The notes below the pieces were generated by a model. That model was not told the origin of the DNA. It saw only the letters and a program-made list of their open reading frames with translations, and made no database searches. Made by a program: the position numbers and the translations under genes. A DNA stretch of 64,000 nt from Cubamyces lactineus (taxonomy: Eukaryota; Basidiomycota; Agaricomycetes; Polyporales; Polyporaceae). The stretch lies in the NCBI GenBank assembly GCA_022376465.1, contig JACDTU010000016.1, positions 744,001 through 808,000 of the forward strand, written 5' to 3'. This document shows positions 54,907 to 64,000 of the stretch, piece by piece (positions within the stretch are counted from its first letter, which is position 1; each line of letters starts with the position of its first letter).

Positions 54907-56549
54907 TCATGAACTCCCCTCCCCCTCGTGTTCGTGCTCCTCCCTGTACCGCGCCAGCTGCTCGACGCTAATCATCTTGATCCCCCAACGGTCCGCAAAC
55001 CGCCTACACGCATCCCGCCGCATCATGCTCCCCTCCTCATTATCCTCCACCAGCTCGCACAGCACGCCCGCCCTCGGCAAGCCCGCCAGCGCACACAGAT
55101 CCACCGCAGACTCCGTGTGCCCCCGCCGCGTGCGCACGCCGCCCTCTCGCGCGCGCAGGGGCACCATGTGGCCCGGGCGGGAGAACGCGGCGGGGGAGGT
55201 GACGGCGGGCGAGGCGAGCGCGCGGGCGGTGAGCGCGCGGTCGTGCGCGGAGATGCCGGTCGTGGTGCCGTGCTTGTAGTCGACGGTGACGGTGTAGGCG
55301 GTGCGGTGCCGGTCTTCGTTCGTGGGCACCATCATGGGGATTTGGAGCTCTTCGAGGCGGGAGCCGGGGAGCGCGATGCAGATGTAGCCGCTGTAGAGAG
55401 GGGTGGTGTTAGTTAGGTTCTGGGAGGTGGTAAAGATGCTCGGTGCGAGTGAATGAGGTGGGTTGACACACCCCATCCGCCTATCGGCATGGAAAGACGC
55501 ATCGGAAACATTAGCCACTGTGGTGTCGGGCTGATGCTCGACGAAGGCAGTTCCCAATGAAAGCCACGGTATGTGCGTATGGTAGGTGCATGGTTTAGAC
55601 TAATAGTCCCTTTGTGAAACATGAACGCGGGGCATCTTCGATCGAAACAGGGCACACGCCGAAGCTGGGTCACCATTGCGTAATGCAGCAATTTGCCACA
55701 GTTGCTCTCCACTGTCCCAAGCGGGCGAGCTCTGCAAAAGTGGGAGGCTGATGCCGGCCTGCGCCTGAGCGCATGGCTTGGGCATTCATGGGGGCCTCCG
55801 CCTGTGGCTTCATGCTTCATGAACAAGACGAACGTCATGAAAGCGTTATAGCGCTGACAATGGCATGCAAAACGCACAGATTTGCTACACCGTTGTACTG
55901 TCCTAGACGAGCGAGCTCTGCAGGGGGGGCGGTGGAAGAAAAGTGATGCCGAACCGCGCTCTCGCGCATGGCCGGACGTTCATTATCACTTCAGTTTGTC
56001 TTTTCATGAAGTAGGCAGCGGACGTCATAACCACGACGCATCGCCGATACTAACGGAAGGGCAGCGTGCGATGTATATGAAGCACGACTGCGGAAGAGGC
56101 AGACTTTGCGCGGAAGGAGCACGGTTGCTTGCGTATAGCACGGTCTTGCGGATGGTATAGCGGCTTTCCCCGCTCTAACCCCCGCAACCTACGCGAAAAC
56201 CAGACGTGACAACATACCTGGTGTGTTTAATCATCCACGCCATCTTCTGCGTCGACACCGCGCTCGCAGCGATGATGAGGTCGCCCTCATTCTCCCTGCT
56301 TTCGTCGTCCATTACGACGAGGAATTCGCCGCGCGCGAAGGCGGCGAGGGCATCTTCTATCGGATCAAAGGCGAACTGCGTTCGCGCGGGAGCGTCGAGG
56401 ACTTCTTGGGGGCGAGAAGACGAGGCGGTCGGGGGGAAGAGGGGAAAGTCTGTCGGAGCGTTCATTTTGAGAACGGAGGGTGGGTAAGACCCAGTGTGTC
56501 CAGAGACGTCGGGAGAGTCCGAAGATAATAGTGTCGCGGTCGGCGCCAT
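54907..56549 (-). CDS. RIB3: 3,4-dihydroxy-2-butanone 4-phosphate synthase
   Basis: Riboflavin-pathway enzyme that converts ribulose 5-phosphate to 3,4-dihydroxy-2-butanone 4-phosphate and formate. The start is ATG 56547-56549 ([20 protein letters not shown]). Exon 1 (56218-56549) carries [20 protein letters not shown] and [17 protein letters not shown] with the metal/substrate motif. Exon 2 (54907-55390) gives [50 protein letters not shown] and [20 protein letters not shown]. The two exons join in frame at HTSGYI to give 271 aa, with all catalytic motifs present. The N-terminal 60 residues are extra compared with bacterial RibB. The single intron (55391-56217) is 827 bp, far longer than others in the window, and holds a degenerate tandem repeat. 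It is divergent from the phosphate carrier gene. Confidence 0.92.
55690..56060 (-). repeat. two degenerate ~186-bp tandem units inside the DHBP synthase intron
   Basis: gcgggcgagctctgca (55721-55736) and acgagcgagctctgca (55907-55922) lie 186 bp apart. Around them aligned pieces repeat in order: atttgcc/acagttg against atttgctacaccgttg, actgtcc in both, gtgggaggctgatgccg against gaagaaaagtgatgccg, and gcgcatggc in both, then ttcatgaa in both. Similarity is moderate, so unit borders are approximate. Confidence 0.5.
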
Positions 56550-57159
56550 CGAGAATTTGCCACAATGTTGTTGGAGCGTGCTAGTCCACAGCAAGAACGG
56601 AGCAAAGGGTGTGCATTGCTAGCCATGACTCGGGCGCACAAATATATAAAACGCGAAGGCGTTCAGGAGAGCCGGGAACGGGACGCTCGAGAGCGGCGGG
56701 TGAGTAAAGGAGACGCGTGATTCCTAACGGATGACTAGACCCGGTTTCGTGATCGTCTGGCTGGGAAAAAGGGACGAATGCCTGGACTGCCGGACGATTG
56801 CGGTGGTGATGCGCTCATTCTCATATACGGCGTCCTCAGCTCGTTTGACGGCGAGCTCGAGCGTGCGCTCGCCGTGTAGGACGATGCGGCCGAGAGAGAG
56901 GCCGAGTCGGAGTCCGAGCAGGGCGGAGAGGATCGGCAGAGGTCGGAGCAGGCGCGCCGAAGGGGACCGCGGCCAAAATTTATAGGGCGGCGCGTGCCGG
57001 GGCGTGTCATCAGCTCAGCCTTTCCCTTTCCTCCTCCCACCCACAACATCCCAGCGCTGCGTCGCTCTGCTTCGACTCGGACCTCTCCTCCCAGTCAAGC
57101 CTCCCCTCTAGACCTCGTCTCTTTCTATTGTATCCGTTACGACTCTAGATAATCCTCAC
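56550..57159. other. divergent promoter region (RIB3 / phosphate carrier)
   Basis: About 610 bp. The side near 56550 holds a TATA-like element for the minus-strand gene; the side near 57160 holds AATTTATAGG (about 56978-56987), about 175 bp before the carrier start, followed by a C/T-rich leader. Frames inside are shadows of GC-rich sequence. Confidence 0.5.
56641..56650 (-). promoter_or_regulatory. TATA-like element of RIB3
   Basis: TTTATATATT on the minus strand, about 92 bp upstream of the RIB3 start codon. Confidence 0.5.
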
Positions 57160-58606
57160 ATGGCTCACCTCGCACCCTCCGGAAAGTGGGACGCCAGGTT
57201 CGTCCTTGACGTGTCACCCAGTCGCGTCCAAACACCACTCACCACCAATCAACCCTTCCAGGTATCTTGGCCCCGTCCCTCACGATGCCAGCTACTACGC
57301 AAAGTGCATGCTCGGCGGTGCTCTCGCTTGCGGTTTCACCCACGCCGGCATCACTCCTCTGGATGTAACAAAATGTAACATGCAGGTATGTCTCGCGACC
57401 TTTCTCTGCAAGTTCATCGCGCGCGCAACATCGCTCCATCTTCCCAACTATTCAACATTTCGCGCGCATTCTCCGCGCAAAGCGATATGGGTATTCGCCA
57501 TTTCTCAGAATTCACGGCGCAGTGTCGTTGTCGTATGGTTGCATGCCAGCTATCATGCGCTGTCGTCCTTCCGAGCGCCGCGGCCGTGCGCTATGTGCTC
57601 TTTCTGCCATCACGTCACCGGCCGCTAGATCGCATCTGATTGGCTACCGCGGATGGATGAATGCTGTGCTGCCACTTGCGCACGTTCTTGCAACCACCGT
57701 TATCGTTCACTTTTAATGAATATGACCCGTTTGTATGTGCATATACTCATTGTGTTGATTTACTCAGGTCAACCCCGCGAAGTACAAGGGTCTCTTCCCT
57801 GGTCTCCGGACGATCATTGCCGAGGAGGGTAGCAAGGGTCTCTGGAAGGGTTTCGGCCCTACTTTCGTCGGCTACTCCCTCCAGGGAATGTTCAAGTACG
57901 GTCTCTATGAATTCTTCAAGGACGCGTACATGAACCTCGCTGGTGAGGAGGCGACCAACAAGTACAAGGGTGCTATCTGGCTTGCCGGCTCCGCGTCTGC
58001 GGAGGTCATCGCCGATGTTGCCCTTTGCCCTCTGGAGATGACCAAGGTCAAGATCCAGACCAGCCCTGCTGGTACCTTCCCTGTCCCCATGTTCGACGCT
58101 CTTAGGGAGATGAGCCGTCTCAAGGCTGAGACGCGCTTCCCCTTCGGCTCCGTCGTTCCCCTCTGGTCGCGTCAGGTATGTCGTCATCATCACCTCGGGT
58201 ATCACAGAAGTCTGAGCGTTCGCTTCGCTAGATCCCCTACACCATGGCCAAGTTCTTCTTCTTCGAGTACATCGCAGCGCTCTTCTACCGCCACGTCTTC
58301 ACCGCGCCCAAGGACTCGTACGGCAAGGGCACTCAGCTCGGTATCACCTTCGCGTCTGGTTACCTCGCTGGTGTCGTCTGCGCGCTCGTCTCGCACCCCG
58401 CTGACTCGCTCGTCTCGCTCATGGGCAAGCCCGCGAACAAGGGCAAGACGCTCGGCCAGATCGCGTCGGAGACTGGTCTCGTCGCGCTCGCCACCAAGGG
58501 TCTTGGTACGCGTGTGCTCATGATCGGTACGCTCACTGGCTTCCAGTGGTGGATCTACGACTCGTTCAAGACCGCCATGGGCATGGGCACGACTGGTGGC
58601 AAGTAA
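57160..58606 (+). CDS. MIR1: mitochondrial phosphate carrier
   Basis: Inner-membrane carrier that imports phosphate for ATP synthesis. Four exons (57160-57197, 57262-57385, 57768-58175, 58232-58606) give 314 aa, the usual size. The first is only 38 nt and joins [13 protein letters not shown] to [20 protein letters not shown]. Three carrier repeats are visible: [17 protein letters not shown] with [38 protein letters not shown] with [17 protein letters not shown], and [20 protein letters not shown] with [20 protein letters not shown]. These are the phosphate-carrier versions of the PxD/ExxK/R signature. Intron 2 (57386-57767, 382 bp) is long for this region. Strong codon bias fits a highly expressed housekeeping gene. 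Confidence 0.95.
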
Positions 58607-59390
58607 GCGTGCGTGAGCACGCAGGTGCCAGGGCAGGAAAAGGAGAGAGTGGAGGGCGACGGTTGTTGGGGAGAGGGAGGGGTGGGAGGAAGAGAGGCTG
58701 CGTGTGTACGGTCGATACGATGCGTTCTTCCTGCCTATTGTTCTATGGTCGATGCTCGGTTCTTCCTAATAGAGTACCACGGACATACCCAAGCGATCTG
58801 GCGTGACGTCGTGCAAAATATGTCTATATCTTGTCGAATGCATGTCGCGTCTAAACTCGATGATTCTGCAGGTGCATCTCCGAATCCTTGACTTCTGGTG
58901 GGGTGGTTGGGTCGGAGTCTCTAGGTGCATATCAAAGCTTCGCAACGGCACAGGCTGATGTAGCCCGCCTCAGCCCATCTCAAGCGCGTCGCGGCGTTGC
59001 AAGTGAGTCACTATCAGCGTTCGGCATGGACGTCTACGTTGAAATCAGCAAGCACTGCCAGCTATAGGCGTTCGCTCGCCGTGGCCATCTCGAAGCTCAG
59101 GTATCCAGGCCTCAAACGTTTGACTAACAGAGAGACGACCGCCCACGCGCGCGCTTGACGCGTCTGGATCTGAGACGAGTTGGATAGGCGCATACTAATA
59201 GTCCCACCGCAGCTCGCCGCTCCGGGACCGCGAATCCAGGATCTGCGCCGGCCGCGTTATATAAGGCGGTCGGCGGTGAGGATGGCGAAAGTCTGATTTG
59301 TACCTCATCGGGCACACAGGTGCGTGCAGAAGACGGCAAGAAACGCAAAGACACAACCTCAGGCGCCGCTATCATCCCCCCTCCCCCGGA
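58607..59390. other. intergenic; promoter of carboxylesterase copy 2
   Basis: About 780 bp between two plus-strand genes: the 3' flank of the phosphate carrier and the promoter of the carboxylesterase. No gene seen. Confidence 0.5.
59257..59265 (+). promoter_or_regulatory. TATA box of carboxylesterase copy 2
   Basis: TTATATAAG, 134 bp upstream of the start codon at 59391, in a GC-rich context. Confidence 0.6.
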
Positions 59391-61924
59391 ATGAACGTTC
59401 TGTGGAGGTACGTCGCGTGTGCGGCGACGCTGTTATATGCCAACGCGTTGGCGATCGAGGGCACTGTCACCCTCGATGATGCGACCGTCATCGGGACGAC
59501 TGAAGGTGGGGTGACGCGCTACCTCGGCATTCCGTTCGCACAACCGCCGTACGTTCCATCGCTCGCGCTTCCAAGCCTTCCGTTTCCACCACTGATTCTG
59601 CGCCCGCGACTCCGAGCAGAGTGGGGAAGCTCCGCCTACAGCGCCCTCAGCCTATCTCACCATATACGGGCACGATCAACGCGACGACGTTCGGGTACCA
59701 ATGCATACAGCAGACGCTCGTTCCGCCCGCGCTCCCAAGCGGCCTCCCGGCTGCTATTGGCGAGTTCTTCGTGTCTGCTGCGAGCATTCCTTCTGTTCCC
59801 CAGAACGAAGATTGTGAGTAGGGCCGCATGAGTGTCCTGCAGAAGTTGGAACTTGAGGCGAAGGCATGATGTGGTTGCTGATAATTGTGGATTTGGGATA
59901 GGTTTGACCGTGAACGTGGTCGTCCCGAGCGGGACGAAGCCTGGCGCGAAGCTACCGGTCGTCGCTGTAAGTCCGGTATAATCGGTGTGAGTGCGGGAAG
60001 CCATTAACGCGCGCGGACGTACAGTGGATCTTCGGAGGTATGCCTCAGCTCGATTCGTTCTATCAGTCGGCCTCTGAACATGGGGCATTGATTGGACAGG
60101 TGCCTACCAGTTCGGATCCAACGCCGCGTGAGTCCGCGTCACACTGAACTTTCCTTTGCGCGTGTTCTCTGAAGGACTGACAAGAGCTGCAGTGCTCCCG
60201 GAGCGGTCATTGTGAACAGGTCGATCGAACTCGGCGAGCCCATCGTCCATGTCTCGATGAACTACCGGTACGCGTCTCCTCTGCCATACCGTGCTTTCAT
60301 TGGAAACGTTCTCACTGATTTTATATTAGCCTCGGTGGTGGGTTGTTCATGCGATAGTTCTGTTGGTGGTGGTGACGAACGACGCCCTTCTGCAGCCTTT
60401 GGATTCCTGGGAGGACGTGAAGTGCAAGAGGCCGGAATCGGCAACCTCGGATTGCAGGATCGTAAGTAGACCACCACATCGGAGTTCTGGTGCCAGTTCA
60501 TTCATACGCCTCACGCAGAGCGAGAGGCGCTGAGATGGATACAGAAGTACATATCCGCGTTTGGAGGCGACCCAAAGAAGGTGACCCTGTGAGTTCTCCA
60601 CGAGACAGGGCCGAATCTAGCTTGTGATGTAGCATTCTCATCTACTCGCGCGAACAGATGGGGCGAAAGCTCCGGCAGCCAGTCCGTCGCGTACCAGATG
60701 GTCGCCAACGGGGGCGACAGTGAAGGCCTCTTCCGCGCCGGATGGATGGACTCTGGAACAGTGAAGTCCGCCTCGAGCATTGCAACGCTGCAGCCTACGT
60801 TCGACTTCATTGCGTCCGAGGTCGGATGTACACCCGGCTCGGCGGACGTGCTGAATTGCCTCCGCGAGGTTTCCACAAATGCGCTTAGTGCAGCGATGGA
60901 CAAGACGCCGACTATCTTCACGTACGGGGTAGGATACACTTTGTACCCCTGTATAGGTGGGTGCAGGGGATGCTGAGCTTTGCTGGTGATGTGCTTAGGG
61001 CCTGAGCCTCCCATGGCTCCCACATGTGGACGGCGTCTTCCTGAGAGACGACCCGACTCGCCTCGTCCGCGAAGGCCAGGTCGCTGACGTTCCGTTCGTG
61101 ATCGGTGAGTGCAGCGTTATAGTATGTACGTTCGTTTACGGTCCTCACGCCACTATCATTCTAGGCGACTGCGAAGACGAAGGGACCATGTTCTCTTTTG
61201 CTTCGCTCAACGTCACGTGCGTCTTCACTCCTCACTCCTCACGTCGATGTTCTGCTAATCGAGACCGCAGTACCGACACCGAGCTCGCCGGCTTTCTGAG
61301 AGACCACTTCTTCCCCAAGGCGCCAGATAGCGCCATGGCGCGCTTGCTCGAGCTGTACCCTGCCAATCCCGCGGCAGGCTCTCCGTTCGGAACCGGGGGC
61401 GCGTACAACTTCACACACGAGTACAAGCGCATCGCCGCCGTCCAGGGCGATTTCTTCTTCCAGAGCATGCGCCGCTTCTTCCTCAAGCAGCGCGCGCACG
61501 AGCAGCGGGCGTGGTCGTTCCGTGAGTAGTATAGCACCCTTCTTGTCGAGAGTGACAGTGTTTGAGATACGCGTTGTTAGTGTATGCCAGGGACCCGATT
61601 GAGGGGATGGGCGTGGTAAGTGGCCGCCAGTTCGTATGACATGCACGGAGTGCTTACTAACTATTTGTGTTCGTCCAGGTGCACACCGCTGACATCGCGG
61701 CTATCTACGGAGGTGATGACCTGACAGACTTCCTCGTCCGCTTCGTCAACACGCTCGATCCCAACTTGCCAGGCGCGAAGGTCCACTGGCCGACGTATAC
61801 ACCGGAGTCACCGAAGATCCTGGCGCTCGTCGACGGGGAGACACCATTGAAGCTCATCGAGGACACGTTCCGCACGGAGGCGATGGAGTACATTAGTTCA
61901 CTAAGTATCAAGTACCCGCAATAG
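59391..61924 (+). CDS. secreted type-B carboxylesterase/lipase (copy 2)
   Basis: Paralogue of the gene at 45153-47540. The start is MNVLWRYVACAATLLYANAL (signal peptide), then VIGTTEGGVTRYLGIPFAQP. After the first intron it continues VGKLRLQRPQPISPYTGTIN. The oxyanion region is WIFGG (13-nt exon 60025-60037) joined to AYQFGSNAA (28-nt exon 60100-60127). The 8-nt exon 60330-60337 gives MNYRLGAFGFLGGREVQEAG. The serine elbow is TLWGESSGSQSVAYQMVANG, with Ser where copy 1 has Ala after the nucleophile. The acid region is DCEDEGTMFSFASLNVT and the His region is VHTADIAAIYGGDDLTDFLV. The C-terminus is WPTYTPESPKILALVDGETP to SIKYPQ. All catalytic residues are present; more than twelve exons. Confidence 0.88.
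60025..60037 (+). other. 13-nt micro-exon of carboxylesterase copy 2
   Basis: TGGATCTTCGGAG between an ACAG acceptor and a GTATGC donor; identical in sequence to the 13-nt exon of copy 1. Confidence 0.75.
60330..60337 (+). other. 8-nt micro-exon of carboxylesterase copy 2
   Basis: CCTCGGTG between introns 60268-60329 (62 bp, ending TTAG) and 60338-60395 (58 bp, GTGGGT...CAG). It restores the frame and gives NYRLGAFGFLGG, matching the 8-nt exon of copy 1 in place and length. Confidence 0.75.
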
Positions 61925-62464
61925 CCTGAGGGAGGGACTTTCAATGCGGATCATACGTGGATACGGTATTGTCTGATCCCTGCGTCGTAGTGTGCATGAA
62001 TGCTAGTGGGTAATGACATACTTGAATTAATCCACTTGGATGCCTTCTATCAGAGAGTCCTACTAGATTGCATGCAACCATCCCAATGCTGTGACGAAAT
62101 ATGTCAGTAGGTATCGTGCTAAACAACCCCGAAAGGCATGCATGTGATTGCGCGTCAACGACTATCGTGGTGGCTGCTAGAATGAGTTTCGGACTTGTCG
62201 GTTGTGATGCCAGCACTACAGATCAGTGTACATCGACGCATTCACGATCAGCCACTTCTCCACTTGCAAACTCAGATATATACAGCGATCAGCGGCAGTA
62301 AAGTAGGGGTTTTGTCGTGCCTGTAGCTGCTCAAGTCAATGCTTGATCGGTGAAGGGATAGAAATGAACGTTATATGCACAACTCTGAAGTTACGTGCAG
62401 CACTACTCACCTATTAGGCAGGATATTGTATCATGTGCCCCTCGACACGTCTTCCTCGACTAAC
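61925..62464. other. convergent 3' flanks
   Basis: About 540 bp between convergent carboxylesterase copy 2 and F-box copy B. No gene seen. Confidence 0.5.
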
Positions 62465-63927
62465 TTAGACCGCCGTCACCTCTACCGCCATACCTCCCTG
62501 GACGAATGGGGCCAACATCGGCAGCAATATGTCATCTCTATCTTGCACGAAACGTGCTTGTTCCTGCTTCAGTACCCATGGGTAGTACGGTGGCTTGAGG
62601 TAGCCCGCGAGCATGACATGGATACCCAAGTGTGTCAACCTCGGGTAGCGTCGCCGCCCCGACTCGTCCGTCTCAAGGCAGACATCCGCAAGGCGACTGA
62701 ATGCGCTACCGGAATCCCAGAGCCAGGCGAGCGGGACGAGGAACACGAGCGATAGCTGTTCAAGGGCCGGAAATGGAGGGCTCCCGATAGCGCCTAAAAA
62801 GTGGGAGAGTTCGTTCAAGAAGATCGGCGGCAATTTGGGCTTTTCCCTCTGTGGAGGCCGATGGAGGCCGTCATGATCTACCCAACCCCAAGCCGTCGAG
62901 CAGGAGGTCTGAAGACAGAGAGAGCGTAATACGCTGCACTGCGCCAAGTTAGAGAAGACGTACTGCATATATTCGCCTGCAAGAGACATTCATGGAGCAA
63001 GGGTTGTAAGTCGACTTCAGCGAACAGCCCAAGAGAAGGAAAGGGCTTACGGGTAGTGGGGGCGTCGATGTAGCCGTCAGCGCGCACAAAATGGTTGAAC
63101 ACAATTCCAAAATGCGATAATTGAGGGGCAAAGGAGGGCACACGAAGATGCGGCTTTGAGTGGAAGCTCACGTCCGGGCCCCACCCTTGTGCGGAGCTGC
63201 CACAGTGTACTCCAATTCTCAGCTCTAGGGACCGTAAAGTCGAGGAATACCTCGAGCGTTCCAGCGATGAAATAAGCTCCGGCAGTTCAGAGACGACCCA
63301 GGCCACTATGCTCTCGCTATTGACGATAGAGAAAGCGCGAAGGTGGGGTTGAACCGTTATATCTTCCCCTGCATCATTACGAGTCGGCGACGCGCCCATG
63401 ACTCGGAGCTGTTCCGCCGACGGCAAGCCATAGGATGGTGGTTCATCTATGGGCGGGGTGTCGCTTGGATATACTGGCCTTATGTCACGTAGGTGATACT
63501 CCTCGAGTGTAGGGATGTCATCGATGAGGCCCAGGAGCGAGGAGAAACAGGAATTGGGCGCAAGACCACCCAGAGTGAGTGATCGCAGGTTGGGAAATAT
63601 CTTGCAATAGCCAACAACATAGCCGAGTGAGAGCATGATTCCGGTCCGCCGTTTGCCTGAGCTCGGGTCGTAGTGTAGGGTAAAGGAACGGACAAAAGGG
63701 CGGATGGTTGGGTTAAACGCGAAAACTTCGGACAGCGCCCACAACTCTTCGTTGCCTCTGGGGTCGCCCTTTAGCTTGTTGTGAATCGTTATATCGTGCC
63801 AAAGGAGAGTCCGGCATGCAGGGAGCAGGGCGCGACATACAAGGGAGCATGCTGCAATAGTATGGACGTCTCCGTCAAGGAAGCTGAGGATATGTTCGAT
63901 CGTCTCAATCGGCAGAGGGGTTGGCAT
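62465..63927 (-). CDS. F-box family protein (copy B)
   Basis: Paralogue of the gene at 9972-11360. The start is MPTPLPIETIEHILSFLDGD and the F-box-like motif continues VHTIAACSLVCRALLPACRT. Two exons (63051-63927 and 62465-62976) are split by a 74-bp intron placed as in copy A, joining DAPTT to REYMQYVFSNLAQC. The product is 462 aa. Shared blocks with copy A include RPFVRSFTLHYD, SSTLRSLELRIGV, VPSFAPQLSHFGIVF, DVCLETDESGRRRYPRLTHL and MLAPFVQGGMAVEVTAV. It is 27 residues longer than copy A, mostly in the middle loop. Presumed SCF ligase adaptor; target unknown. Confidence 0.85.
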
Positions 63928-64000
63928 GTCGAAGACGACGTCCGGTCGAATTCAAAGTAGGATGAGTTTGAGCCATGTCAATCAGTAGTATTGATAAGTG

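Noticed and set aside
57386..57767. Possible extra gene in the 382-bp intron of the phosphate carrier
   Set aside because: Only short frames without motifs; the exons on both sides join perfectly in frame.
1..64000. CRISPR arrays, prophage, long terminal repeats, complete transposons
   Set aside because: Regularly spaced repeats, integrase, reverse transcriptase or transposase motifs were looked for by eye and not seen; short degenerate elements cannot be excluded without a repeat search.

Overview
The window is nuclear DNA from a filamentous basidiomycete, most likely a polypore-like agaricomycete. The evidence is GC-rich coding sequence cut by many 49-70 bp GT-AG introns, micro-exons, Zn2Cys6 and BTB genes, two F-box paralogues, a DUF6533-type membrane protein, and a NACHT protein with an MLKL-like N-terminal domain. 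There is no operon structure, prophage or CRISPR. Genes lie on both strands, and many reading frames are visible only after introns are removed.

Layout. 0-7 kb: 5' part of a peroxisomal 3-ketoacyl-CoA thiolase, a DUF6533-type membrane protein, a BTB protein, a long disordered protein and an intron-containing tRNA-Pro(CGG). 7-14.9 kb: a METTL16-type RNA m6A methyltransferase, an F-box gene, an F-box pseudogene, a PX-domain protein and a coiled-coil protein. 15-22.4 kb: a WDR24/Rtc1-like SEA/GATOR2 subunit and a leucine-rich-repeat protein. 22.8-32 kb: a secreted GH16 enzyme, a gEgh16-like secreted protein, a Zn2Cys6 regulator and, convergent with it, a GH32 fructan/sucrose hydrolase gene with an in-frame stop. 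32.9-38.6 kb: a conserved fungal protein and a secreted alpha/beta hydrolase, with a decayed second copy of the first gene's 3' end lying beyond the hydrolase. 39.9-50.5 kb: two secreted proteins sharing a CBM19-like cysteine module, a Tul1/Dsc1-type membrane RING E3 subunit, tRNA-Pro(AGG) and a secreted type-B carboxylesterase. 51.5-58.6 kb: an MLKL-NTD/NACHT (NLR-like) protein, riboflavin-pathway DHBP synthase with an 827-bp intron, and the mitochondrial phosphate carrier. 59.4-64 kb: a second type-B carboxylesterase and a second copy of the F-box family.

How the genes relate. Housekeeping genes (thiolase, METTL16, Rtc1, Tul1, DHBP synthase, phosphate carrier) alternate with accessory secreted hydrolases and expanding families. 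Signs of local turnover are the F-box pair, the carboxylesterase pair, the shared cysteine module, the 3.3-kb-spaced segment duplication, and two genes with single in-frame stops. The most unusual signals are micro-exons of 6, 8, 13 and 20 nt whose reading frames only work when they are spliced exactly, the NACHT protein whose C-terminus is an Arg/Thr/Pro repeat tail rather than a sensor array, and the stop codon directly in front of the acid/base motif of the GH32 enzyme. All functional calls come from reading motifs by eye; no database search was run.
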